Shown here: positions 45,423 to 58,603 of the stretch, in pieces
Numbering within the stretch: the stretch's first letter is position 1
Layout of the letters: the number at the start of each line of letters is the position of its first letter
DNA from: Platanthera guangdongensis
Lineage: Eukaryota; Streptophyta; Magnoliopsida; Asparagales; Orchidaceae
Reading direction: 5' to 3'
DNA length: 64,000 bases
Assembly (NCBI GenBank): GCA_039583875.1
Contig: CM077153.1
Span: forward strand, 113,332,568 to 113,396,567
Translations under genes and position numbers: made by a program
The notes under the pieces: generated by a model
What the model was told of the DNA's origin: nothing
The model's input: only the letters and a program-made list of their open reading frames with translations
The model's database searches: none

Positions 45423-47117
45423 TGATGAGTCCGATTTTTATAGGGTTTTTCGGACTCATCAGAGCTGGTTTTCTCACTCGTGCACTGCAATTCAATTGGT
45501 TATTGATTATATTTGCATTGTTCGATCATGGACCATTTTGCGCACTGTTTTGGCCCGAGGGTGTGCAATTGTGCATTCTTTTGTTGGGGGTATGCACATG
45601 GTGCTCCCCATAGCTCTTTCCAGCAATTTTTTCCTGTATGTTTGGTGTTGGGAGCTTTTGCTCTAGCTTTGGTTTTGCTTTGCAGGTGGTGCATTTTCCC
45701 CAAGTCTGGAATTCAGGTTTGAGGAAAACACACGGTCGTACGTTTCCTTCACGGTCGGTTTGTGCCCGATTGTGCGTTCTGTTGAGCTGGAGAAACGTCA
45801 AGTTAAGCTGGATGAATTTCGTTGATCTGATTTCGACGATCTTCACGCACGGTTTCTTCGGAACCGTGCATGAAGAAAACGCACGGTTTTCCTGTAGCTT
45901 TCATGTTTGCACATATCTGTGGTTAATCGTGCGTTTTGTTCACGCACAGGTGGAAGCACTCGTGCGTGTATAAAACGCACGGTTCCCCTGAAGTATCCCG
46001 ATTTCTTGCGCTCTGTTTTTACCCGTGCGATTTCCTCCACGCACGGACGAAAGTGCCCGTGCGGGAGTAAAACACACGGGTCAACGAACCTTCATTCGCA
46101 AGCTTAGCCTGGAATTTAATAACGCACGGTTAGCGCACGGTCGTGCTCCAGAGCGTGCGTGACTATTTTCTGACTTGCTTTTATTTAAGCGCAGATTTCC
46201 CTGCATTTTAAGGACCGGACTTCAGCCATTCCAGCCGTAGTTTTAGGGCAAAGTTCTGCCGTTTCCCTTCATTCCCCACTGTGGAGTGGCCTCTGGGCAA
46301 GCTTTTAACGCCAAATTAAAGCCGGAGCTTTCTCTCGGTCTCCTCCTTCATCCTTGAGCTTCAAGAAAAGTTTGATCTAGCTTTCTCCATCAAATTAGGA
46401 GAAGTTTGTGCCATCCTCCACCGGACCGTGAAACAAAGAAGACGAGTCCATTTGGAGATAGTGACAGCCTCCTCTACCCTGGACGCAGTTGAGGACAGAG
46501 GTAGGATACGGATTGACAACCCGACGATTCCTTCCGTGAATCCTCGGCGAGACTTCAGATCAGGTTGATTTCAAACACTCTCTTCCTGTTTTGTTATTGA
46601 TAGTGTAGTTTCATCTCTTTGTATTTGATGAAGTGTTCTAATTGTAATATACGTTTGTATACAATCATGTCTATGTGAATTTATATTTGCGTTATTTGCT
46701 TGAGGTGCACCCTTTCCTTCCGCCACCACATCCAGTTTTGCCGCTCTAGCGATTGCTAGAGGTGTGCGTAGTGAAGAGGTGCTCTCGACCCTCATTCCGC
46801 CATTCTAACCACCCCATTCACAAGCCTACTCGTCCATCCACCTAGCGATTCGGTGCATAGCAGCCCGTGTAGTCTTCCATCCCGCCTGGCAAAGCATCCA
46901 ATAGTGGCGTTGCATAGGAGTAGTTTATTAGCATTTTACTTTCTTTTTCCGCAATAATCAAAACCCACCTTCGTAAACTCTGACCTAAGGACTTCAATCT
47001 CAAGTCCTCCTCAAAATTAACTCCACCTTACTGTGTTACTTGAGAGATCGATACTTGGGTACATTCGTCCATTTTATATTACTTGTGCGACCGGTACACT
47101 TGCCGATCAACGCATCA
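45423..47117 (+). repeat. X 3' LTR
   Basis: 1695 bp, TGATGAGTCC to AACGCATCA, followed by target duplication GTAGT. ORFs inside are LTR sequence, not genes. Confidence 0.85.
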
Positions 47118-47544
47118 GTAGTCCACTCACTCAACGCCATAAAACATATAGCTTTGAGACTATCTCAGCCTAACAGAAAGTTAGCCAAACAAGATGGCTA
47201 AGTACAAAAGCGTTGAGTGTAGTCTACTCACTCAACGTCATACAACAAAATACTGTAAGTCAGGCTGAGTCAGTCTAAGCCTAGAAAACTTTGCTAAAAT
47301 GTGGCCAAGTCCACAAGCGTTGAGTATGGTCTACTCACTCAACGCCATACAGCTCAAAGCATTGAGGGTTGCTGTGCCAGTCAACTCCACAGAAATATTA
47401 AGCAAAAAATTTGACTAATTTCTCAGGCGTTGAGTGTAGCTTACTCACTCAACGCAAGATAACAGAAAAATTATGTTAAGTAGTTTGACATTGAGTGGAG
47501 TAACTTACTCTCTCAATGTCAAGACAAAAGGCGTTGAGTGTAGC
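47118..47544. repeat. C1 hairpin array, right part
   Basis: Repeated modules with stem GCGTTGAGTG...CACTCAACGC, roughly 30-110 bp apart: 47210/47237, 47317/47345, 47427/47455. A variant at 47487/47520 has GACATTGAG pairing with CTCAATGTC, so both arms changed together. A last left arm is at 47531-47540, its right arm displaced by U. Confidence 0.8.
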
Positions 47545-49440
47545 TGATACTTGCAATCGCAAAGGTGGAGAAGAGGTGTTAAAGAAAAGAGAAGGTGGAT
47601 TGTGGAATTGAAAATATTCTCCGATTCTATATCCGATAAAGGCAAGTGTACCTTATCGTTTATAGCAAAGGATACTAAAGATTAATATCAGGGTCGTATT
47701 TTCCCTTGGGCATAATGATTACTTCTACTTCGAGGAGATCGCTATTATTTTATTAAAATGATTTTTTCGATTAATTTTTTAAACTAAAAACAGGAACTAA
47801 ATTTCTAAGCTAAAAAGAAAATTAAATTACTTGTAGAAATAAAAGGTTAGAACTAAAGATAAAAGGTGAGTACTCAATCTTGAATCACTTTGAAATAATA
47901 AAATCAAAATGAAATAACAACTAATTCTAAATAAAGTAAAACACCTTGACCGTGGAGGTTCCTAAAGCATGAACACGCTTCTCTCGAAGTCATGCCCACC
48001 TGAGTTTAAGAAGGTCCAACGGAACTCTAGTCCAAATCGGAGGCCTAAAGCTCGCTTTATGCTGTGAACCCCGCTATTGAATTTCACTCCAATCCAGTAG
48101 ATTTAACGCCTGCCTCTCTCAACGGGTGTGTGCAACTCTCTTTACTCTAGAGTGATCGATTCAATCTACGAACCACTCGGCCAACTAAGATTGAAAACCA
48201 AAATGGAAACTATATACCAGCAATATAATCCCACTAAATAAAAGCCAAAGAGTAAATTAAAGGTAATAACTTTAAGAAGAAAAAGAAAGCTAAAACATCA
48301 TAACTTGATCAACTCATTCTCAGATCATCGCGATCGAGTACAAATGAGGATAGTTACTCAAGGTAATAGGAAAAGAGAGGGGTAAATAATAAAGGTGCAT
48401 GAAAACTAAAGAGAGAGAAAAAGAGAAAACTAACTACAATTTCATTAAACAGAAAAATGGATTACATCTAGGAATGAAAATTACAAGTGCTTGAAAAAGA
48501 GAACAAACTACTGCTACAACACTAATAAAAAGTGATTACAAGTAAATAAAATACAGTGCATGAAAAGTAAAGCTAGAAATGGAGGGAGAGAGAGAGAGAG
48601 CAAAAACATGTGAAAAACACCATAAAAGCCTAAGAATCGACCAAGCAGCACCTCCCTCTCCCCAAAAGTTCTGTATTTTTTCACAAGGGGATGTCTGAAT
48701 TTATAGACATTTTTTAGGATGGTCACGCCCCCGTGTCACGCCCGGGGAGGGCATGTCAGTGGGCGTGATAGGTAAGGGGTTGACCTTGTATGAATATTTG
48801 CGGCAATATGTTGATTGCCTCTGTACGGGTGACGTGCATATATTGCGACAGCAGACTTTTATGAAAAAGGCGGGACTTGTCCTCGGCAGCAGGTAAGCTT
48901 GACGAAATGGATTGAGAGCTCGACGAAAGAAGAGAAGGAGGGAGAGCTCGACGAATGGCGAATAGAAGGAGCAGGAGGAGTTCGACGATTGTCGAACGTA
49001 GAAAGTGAGATCGACGAACTGGGAGAATTTCGTCGAACGTAGAACTGAAGTCGAGATCGATGAATTTGTAGACGATCATCGAATGAAGAACTGATTGCTG
49101 AGTTCGACGAATTGGGAGAAGATCGTCAAACGCATAAATGAAGCCTGAGCTCGAAGAACATGCTGAGCTCGACAAAATAAGCTGAGCTCGACTATATGGC
49201 TTCTGGCAGCAATCTTCCTAGGGATCAGGCTACATGCCGGTGACATACCTAGGGAGGGCGTGTCAGGGGGCGTGTCATGTCATTTTGGCCGAAAACTGAG
49301 AAAATCTGCAAAAATAAGAGAAAACATTAGTGGTATTAAAATATATACAAAATGAGGTCAAAATAAAACTTTACAAACATGATTTCAATATTAGAAACTA
49401 GTAACTACCCTAGTAATTTTGACTACGAAACGTAATATCA
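47545..49440 (-). repeat. U 3' LTR
   Basis: About 1896 bp between TGATACTTGC and CGTAATATCA, ends that form the inverted TGATA/TATCA. On the minus strand it is preceded by AAGCTTAAGCTTGGGGGAATT, a common plant LTR-element polypurine context. No second copy is in the window, so the limits are inferred. It contains many CTCGACGA repeats (48895-49195) and two copies of a GGGAGGGCRTGTCA motif. Confidence 0.55.
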
Positions 49441-51620
<2,180 letters not shown>

Positions 51621-51622
51621 TT

Positions 51623-52237
51623 TTATTTTTTAAATAAAACAAAAGAAAAAGATTTAGAAAAAGAAAATTTGTTAGTAAAAGAAAATAAACTATTAGAAGA
51701 GGGATAGGAAGAAGAACTAGAAACTAAATTAGAAGGAGAAATAAAAGAAGAAAAAGAAGAGAAATTTTCGCAAGGAGGGGGAAGAGGTGAAAAAGAAGAA
51801 GGCGTCGGCGGTTGATCACAAGAAAATTTTTGGATAAAAAGATCTGGTTGCTCCACTTGGATAGCAATCATTTCCGTTGATTGGGAACAAAACATTATAT
51901 CCAAAAAATCAATCTCCCTCGATATCCCGATTTTTTTCCAATTTTTGTGGAAGACGAACTTTCCTGTATTCTATCGACAGAGAGTCCGAAGATTCATCAT
52001 TCGAAAGATAAGTAGGAGGAGGAGGAAGAAAAGAAAGAATTGAGGCCTGAGATGCTAAAGCATCAGAAATTATTTTGAAATGAGCATTGATGTGTGCATC
52101 AGATGCTACATAATCAAAAATATTTTCATTTTCGCTAAAATAAAAAACAGGAGGCGCACAAACTTGCGGATAAAAAGTGGAGAATTTTTGAGATGGAATG
52201 GGTTGATGATCACCATGGCCCCATGAATGATCTGGGC
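51623..52237 (-). pseudogene. U degenerate ORF, unrecognised
   Basis: Two consecutive minus-strand frames (from 52237 to 51909 and 51904 to 51623). Visible pieces are SENENIFDYVASDAHINAHF, a Ser/Pro-rich PPPPTYLSNDESSDSL stretch and IQVEQPDLFIQKFS. No known motif. It may be part of a gag-like or extra ORF of U; it may also be chance. Confidence 0.3.
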
Positions 52238-52328
52238 TGTTGATGCACGAAAACTCATTGGGAGTCGGGCACCACCAGCTAACAGTTCGAGCACCGGGGG
52301 AAGGAAGGGAAAGGAGGAGACTGTCTAC
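52238..52328 (-). repeat. Tat LTR fragment, inverted relative to V
   Basis: 91 bp starting TGTTGATGCACGAAAAC, the last bases of a Tat LTR in minus orientation, ending where V's LTR begins. Closest in wording to W's LTR (GGGAGTCGGGCACCACC). Probably V inserted into the LTR of another Tat element whose remainder lies right of the window. Confidence 0.7.
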
Positions 52329-53073
52329 TGTTAACCCCTCAGCCCGCAACGTACTGCAAGACTCCAAAACCCCCCATTCAGTAGGCGCGGACAGGATTTG
52401 TCCGTCCGCCCAGTCCGGCACTGTCACCAGTCGGGCGCCAAGGGTGATACTCCAGCAGCGGACGCAAAGTCCAGTCCGCTCAGTCCGCCGGCGCGTTGGG
52501 CAAGTCTCCAGCGGCGGACGCAGTATCTCGTCCGCCCAGGCCGCCAGCCTCCAGTGGCCGCGCCCAGCAGCAGTGGAAGCTCCAGTTCGCGAGCCCAGTC
52601 CGCCCTTCTGTGCGGACTGGCGTGTTCTTCCTTTTTGCTTCCCGTCACCACTGCCCAGTTCTCCTGTACCCCGGGCAGCCGGTTATTTTAGCCCTGCCCG
52701 CTTGGGCAGGCCCCCTATCCTATAAATAGGGGGGAGGTGGTGCACTCAAGGCACGCTGACTCGTACCCAGGAGCCTACTTGTTACAGGCTGCGGACTCGA
52801 ATCCTGTGCCTTGCGGACTCCCCCTTGTTCTACTTCCCTCAGTCTTTTCCTTTCACTTGTAACCCACTTCTTCTTCAATCAAGGGAAAGCCCGTCGCAAG
52901 AGAGGCATTCAGGCCGCGACGGGCGAAGTCTGTTGTTGCCGTGGTTCACGGCCCTGCTCCTCTTTCAGCTCTCATCCGCTTAGTAGATCGCTGCTCGCAG
53001 TCTCCCCTTTTTCCCCTGTGTTCGAATAGTTAGCTGGTTGTGCTCGACCCCCTTGTGTTTTCGTGCATCAACA
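52329..53073 (+). repeat. V 5' LTR
   Basis: 745 bp, TGTTAACCCC to GCATCAACA. TATAAATA at 52721-52728 follows the palindrome CCTGCCC-GCTT-GGGCAGG. GTTAACACGCGGCCTTCAGA follows the LTR. Confidence 0.9.
52721..52728 (+). promoter_or_regulatory. V LTR TATA box
   Basis: TATAAATA directly after a 7-bp GC palindrome, conserved with Z (39134) and T1 (2905). Likely promoter of the genomic transcript. Confidence 0.65.
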
Positions 53074-53126
53074 GTTAACACGCGGCCTTCAGATCCGAGT
53101 AGTGTTTTGAAATCAGCGGACACAAG

Positions 53127-55480
53127 ATGTCAGACCGCAGAGCCCGCTCTTCAGACCGCTCCAGCTCTTCAGAAGACTCCCTTTGGGACGCGATTGAACA
53201 AGCTCGCCTTGAGGCCGAGCAATCTCGCCGGCAGACCGACCAGCGTCTTGACACAATCAGCCAAGCTCTGCTTGCCTTGGCCCAGCGGCTTGCTCCTCAG
53301 GCCGCAGCGGACCCAGCGGACTCGCCAGTCCGCCAGACCCCAGCTCGCCGAACTCCGCTTTGGCAGTCGTCAGCAACTCCCCGGAACGCTGCTCAGTCCG
53401 CTGCCCCTCTGCGCCCTCAAGAGGAAGAGTTTGCTTTCAGAGAGTTCTTCAGAGATGCTGCTAGGGGCACTCCTGCCCGCCAACTTCACTTTACTGATCG
53501 CCAGTCCGCCGAGCCCGCGGACTCCTCGGCTCCAGTCCGCCCTTTCTACCCTGCAGAATTTGACACCCCGTCTCCCTTTGTTGACCGAATTCGATGGGAA
53601 TCAGCTCCAAGCAACTTCAGGGAGCCTCGCATCCCTTCCTATTCGGGAACGACAGATCCAGTTTCTCATCTCCAGGCATTTGAGGGGGCAGTACTTTGAG
53701 ATGCCTCACAGATGCCATCAAGTGTAAATTGCTGGTTACCACTCTCGAAGGGCAAGCGAGAGAATGGTTCTATGAGCTGCCTTCGGGCACTATTTCTTCT
53801 TTTGCAGAGCTCCGTAGCCAGTTACTGCTGAGGTTTGCTACCTCAAGGAAGAGGAAGAATGGGCCAGCTGCCCTATTCGAGATCAAGCAGAGGGATAACG
53901 AATCGGTAGCACGATTCGTTGATCGCTTTCAAAGAGAAATCCAGGGGGTGAGGAATGTGAACCCCGACTATTACAAAGTTGCCTTGATCCACGGCCTCCG
54001 GGAGGGCCCTCTGAAGTTTAAGGCGACGACAAAGGCACCCGAGACCTATCAGGAGTTGATCGCCATGGTCAACCGCTTCATAGAAGGGGAAAATGCCAAT
54101 CCGACCTATGTTTCATCCCTGACAGCTAAGGCTGAAGGAAGGGATGCCTCCGCTTCTTCTTCTCGTGGCAGGCCCCCTCGTCCAGACTTCCAGCCTCCGT
54201 CTCAAAGAGGCAGAAACTTCCGCAACAAAAAACCTTTCCAAGGCCATCAACAGTTTCACGAGCAGAGACTGCCGTTGGCCGCCGCTCCCGCAGTTCCTTT
54301 GCAAGCTCTTCCCATCCTCCAGCAGGCAGCCTTGCCTGCCCCGTGCCAATATGATGAAAGTCCCATGGAGGACCCTGCAGATCTGGACCTTGACGAAGTC
54401 ATCCAGATCCTGCAAAGATCAGGAGAGAGGAGGCAAGGGCCTCAGAAGATGTGGAAGCCGAGGGATAATTCACAATTCTGCCAATTCCACAAGGAAAAGG
54501 GCCATCTGACAGAGGACTGCAAGGTCCTTCGTGCGCTGATAGAGAAGTTGCTTGCCGAGGGCAAGATTGACCTGACCAAGAAGGATTCTCCTTCCTCTTC
54601 AAAGCCATCCACCTCGAAAGGCAAAGAGGTAGCTGAGGCCTACCAGGAGTGTGTAGATGTGGAGGATGAAGGCCGTCTGGGGCCGATCAACGTCCCAGTA
54701 GAATGCTTTGATGCAAATGATGAAGGGATTCTAGGGCGCCTCTTCTTCATCCATGGTGGAGCTGGGACCGAGTCCACCCGGAAATCTTCAATTTCAAGGG
54801 TCACCCAGACAGAGGTGGCCTCTTCTTCCGTCACTCCTCCAAGGGAAGTCGTCACCTTTGGTCCAGAAGATCTTCCTCGTACAGCCAATCCATTTGATGA
54901 TGCAGTCGTAATCCAGGCTGGTATTGGGGACTTCACAGTGGACAGAATTCTTGTTGACACGGGCAGTTCAGTCAACCTCCTCTTCAAGTCTACCTTCGAG
55001 GCCCTGAGGACCGGAAAGCCTCTGCTTTCCACTGAGGGGCCGCTCTATGGATTCTCAGGAGAGAGGAAAGAGGTGGAGGGCAGCGTCACCTTGCCAGTAA
55101 AGCTTGGAGGGGCAATAAAGCAGATACAGTTCATAGTGGTCGACGCCCCCAGCAGTTATCATGCCATCTTCGGCAGGCCCCTGCTGAACAAGTACCAAGC
55201 AGTAATTTCCACTTATCACCTCGCCATCAAGTTCTTTGCCGATGGGAGGATGTGCCGGGTCAGGAGCGACCCAAGGAGAGCAAGGGAGTGCTACGTTCGC
55301 ACTGTCAACATGGTTGAAGCTTCCCTTGCTCCAGCAGAGGCTGCAGAAGCCCCTTCCAGTTCGAAAGTTGCTGCTGATGAAGGTGCTCACCTGGAACCTG
55401 CCCAGGTGACGCAAGGAGTCCCCATTGCTGAAGGGGAGGAAAGGAAACTCTCCATCAACTCGGAGCTTCCTGAAGATCAA
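53127..55480 (+). pseudogene. gag: V gag and protease, one frameshift
   Basis: ATG 53127 (MSDRRARSSDRSSSSED). An Ala/Arg-rich N-terminus with a short coil is followed by FVDRIRWESAPSNFREPRIP and SHLQAFEGA. A 1-base loss near 53688, compared with Z, shifts the frame; gag then continues from 53696 (DAIKCKLLVTTLEGQAREWF, FVDRFQREIQGVRNVNPDYY). The zinc knuckle CQFHKEKGHLTEDC is at about 54478. Protease has the active site ILVDTGSSVNLLF at about 54950 and IFGRPLLNKYQ. Gag forms the particle; protease would cut the polyprotein. Apart from the frameshift this part looks functional. Confidence 0.85.
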
Positions 55481-56440
55481 AAGGCTGAGTTGATTTCCTG
55501 CCTGCTGAAGAACCTGGATGTCTTTGCCTGGTCAGCAGAAGACATGCCGGGGGTGGATCCTGATGTAGCTTGCCACCATCTGAATGTCGATCCCAGCTAC
55601 AAGCCCATCCAACAGAAGAAGAGGGACGTGGCGACAAAGCTTGCAGAACCAATAAGGGAGGAGGTTGCAAAACTCCTCAAGGCAAATTTTATTAAAGAAA
55701 TGCAATATCCCACCTGGATTTCAAATGTTGTAATGGTTAAAAAACCAGGGGAAAGTGGCGAATGTGTGTAGACTTTACAAAACTTAATAAAGCATGTCCT
55801 AAAGATTGCTACCCCCTGCCTCGGATAGATTCTTTAGTTGATTCCGCGGTAGGATACTCTTGCATGAGTTTTTTAGATGCGTTTTCTGGTTATCACCAGA
55901 TAAGAATGCATAAACCCGACGTTCCTCACACGTCGTTCATAACTAACGATGGATGTTATTGCTATCTTGTCATGCCCTTTGGGCTTAAGAATGCTGGCGC
56001 GACCTATCAACGGATGATGGACCGTGTGTTTAACCATCAAAAAGGAAGAAACCTAGAAGTGTATGTAGACGATCTTTTGATTAAAAGTAAATCGTTTTCG
56101 CTGCACTTGCTAGATCTAGCAGAGACGTTCGCTACTCTGCGTAGATACAAGATGAAGCTCAATCCTTTGAAGTGTACTTTTGGAGCGAGTAAGGGGAAGT
56201 TTCTTGGTCATCTCCTTACTCCGGAGGGACTTGCCCCCAATCCCGACAAGGTAAAAGCTATTCTTGAAATGCCTACCCCTCGTTCACCGAAGGAAGTTCA
56301 GCAGTTAGGGGAAGGCTGGCAGGTCTTGCAAGATTCCTCTCTCGGGTCTGAGATAGGAGTGCCCCCTTTTTCAAAACTCTCCGCGGTGCATCCAAGTTTG
56401 AGTGGACAGAAGAGTGCTCCCATGCTTTTGAGCAGTTAAA
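55481..56440 (+). pseudogene. pol: V reverse transcriptase, frameshifted
   Basis: Begins ELISCLLKNLDVFAWSAEDM and PIQQKKRDVATKLAEPIREE. One base is lost near 55747 (AGGGGAAAG where AGGGGGAAAG is expected), then MCVDFTKLNKACPKDCYPLP, FLDAFSGYHQI, MPFGLKNAGATYQRMMD and catalytic YVDD in LEVYVDDLLIKS at about 56060. Another base is lost near 56311 (TTAGGGGAAGG), an in-frame TGA lies at 56349, and a third loss is near 56440 (TTAAAATGC). It synthesises cDNA in an intact element; this copy cannot be translated in one piece as written. Confidence 0.9.
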
Positions 56441-58603
56441 ATGCAGCTCACCTCATCGCCTCTGCTTCAGAGTCCCCGGCCAGGAGAGGTTCTTTTCTTG
56501 TATCTAGGGGTTGGCCCTGAGGCCGTCAGCTCCGTTCTCCTTCGGGAAGAAGGCAGAAAGCAGTTTCCAATCTACTATGTCAGCCATATCTTGAAGAGTG
56601 CTGAAACGCGGTATCCGATCTTGGAAAAGTTAGCCTTGGCACTGGTCATGTCAGCTCGCAGGCTCCGTCCATACTTCCAAGCACATTCAGTCCAAGTCAT
56701 CACCGATCAACCTTTGAAGGGTGTGTTGGAAAAGCCCGAGCATTCCGGCAGGCTAGCTAAGTGGGCAATAGAGCTAAGTGAATTTGAAATTTCTTATGTG
56801 CCCAAGACAGCCATCAAAGCTCAAGTCCTAGCAGATTTTCTGATTGACATGCCAGAGTCCAGTTCTGATCAGGCAGAAAGGTCACCTTTGGCTTGGACCA
56901 TCTATGTTGATGGTGCCTCAGGCAGAAGTTCTTCTGGAGCAGGAGTGGTCCTCATCAATCCAAATGGAATTAAGTTGGAGCAGTCCATCAAGTTCTACTT
57001 TCCAGTAACAAATAACCAGGCCGAATATGAATCTCTGCTAGCAGGCTTGAGGCTCGCGAGGGAATTAGGGGTCGATCATGTCCACATCAAAACTGATTCT
57101 CTTGTAATGGCGTCGCAAGTCCTTGGTAACTTTGAAGCAAGGGAGCCAGTCTTGAAAAAGTATCTAGCTCTTGTGAAAATAGAAATCGGCAGGTTTAAAA
57201 GCTTCACCATCGAACATATTCCTAGAACAGAGAATGAGGAGGCCGATTTTCTCTCTAAGCATGGGATACCTTCAGGAGGCACAACTTCCGAGCTCTTCCG
57301 CCCGGCAGTGGTGGAAGGAGATCTGATGCAAGTCGACCAGCGTGTCTCTTGGATGGACCCGTTCATCCTATATCTATCAACAGGAAATTATCATCATACA
57401 GTTAGAGACAAGAAGAAGTTCAGAATAAAAGCAGCTCACTACTTTCTAGTGGCGGGAATCCTTTATAGAAAGACCTTCCTCTCAACCATGGCCCGATGTG
57501 TTTCAGAAGAAGAAGCTCACAACATTTTGCAAGAAGTTCATTCAGGAGAGTGTGGAAGTCACTCTGGAGCAAGAACTCTTGAAAGACGAGTCCTACGGCA
57601 AGGGTATTTCTGGCCCACAATGAAGAAAGACTCAGAGATCTGTGCCAGAAGGAGTGTTCAATGCCAGAAGTTTGCTCCGCTTCAGCACCAAGCAGCTCAG
57701 TCCCTCAGGTCGATTGCAACTCCTTGGCCCTTTGCGGTTTGGGGAATGGATCTCATTGGTCCTTTTCCCTTGGCAAGCGGGCAACGGCGTTTTATCATCG
57801 TAATGATCGACTATTTCAGCAAGTGGATCGAAGCCAAGGCATTGGCCAAGACAACGACTCAGATCGTCAAGAACTTCATTTGGGGAGAAATTGTATGTCG
57901 GCACGGGATACCAATGGCAATAATCACTGACAATGGGCCGCAGTTCAACAATTCAGAGATGATAGATTTTTGCAGGCAGATCGGAACAGAGCTGCGTTTT
58001 GCATCAGTTCATCATCCCCGAAGCAATGGCCAGGTGGAAGCTGCCAACAAGCAGATCCTCAACTTGCTCAAGAAGAAAGTGCAGAATCTCAAGGGCAGTT
58101 GGGCCGATCAGCTTCCATCAGTCCTCTGGTCCCTTAGAACAACGCCATCATCCGCAACCGGGGAGACTCCTTTCAAACTCTCTCATGGCTCAGAGGCACT
58201 CATCCCGATTGAATTTGAAGTCCCATCACCCAGAGTGCTGCTTGCAAGAGAAGGTGTTGATGATTGGGCTGAGTTGAATAATGAGGAGATGAGGTTCAGC
58301 TTGGAACACATCGAGGAGGTCAGAGATCAAGCGGCTGTAAGGCAGGAAGAGGTCAAAAGGAGGATGGCCCGTTATTTCGATCAGAATATAAGGATCAAAC
58401 ACTTCCAAGTGGGAGATCTAGTTCTAAAGAAGGTCGATGCTGCTGCAAGAGCTGGTTCAGTTGGAAAGCTTAATCCAAATTGGGCCGGCCCTTTTGTCGT
58501 CAAAGAAACATTAAAGAGCGGCGCTTATCGCTTGCAGACGTACGAAGGAGAGGATATACCACACACGTGGAGTGGGGATGACCTCAAGCGGTTCTATTCT
58601 TAA
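56441..58603 (+). pseudogene. pol: V RNase H, archaeal-like RNase H and integrase
   Basis: One open frame of 720 codons whose start is set by the frameshift. RT-linked RNase H: QFPIYYVSHILKSAETRYPI. Archaeal-like RNase H with YVDGAS, NQAEYESLL, KTDSLVMASQ and NEEADFLSKHG. Integrase zinc module: HSGECGSHSG, but the expected first Cys of C-x2-C is Ser (RRSVQC; Z has RKCIQC), which should weaken zinc binding. Catalytic D, D, E lie in WGMDLIGPF, ITDNGPQF and GQVEAANK. The end is HTWSGDDLKRFYS. No chromodomain, as expected for Tat. Confidence 0.9.

Larger units (their letters stand above)
5594..47117 (+). mobile_element. X: Athila-type composite with three LTRs, interrupted by Y/Z/W and an inversion
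   Basis: Outer ends are LTRs at 5594-7298 and 45423-47117, flanked by the same 5-bp target duplication GTAGT (5589-5593 and 47118-47122). Between them is a third, middle LTR, now split at 21833-22409 (minus) and 41870-42971 (plus). The left internal part holds the primer-binding site joined to 3'-terminal noncoding DNA. The right internal part holds the end of an Athila-type ORF and the same 3' noncoding DNA. So X is LTR-int-LTR-int-LTR, as expected after unequal recombination. Lineage rests on the tRNA-Asp primer site, about 1.7-kb LTRs and the ORF. Confidence 0.8.

Noticed and set aside
48756..49175. Ser-rich minus-strand ORF in U LTR
   Set aside because: Built from repeated TCGACGA motifs; no start context or homologue seen.
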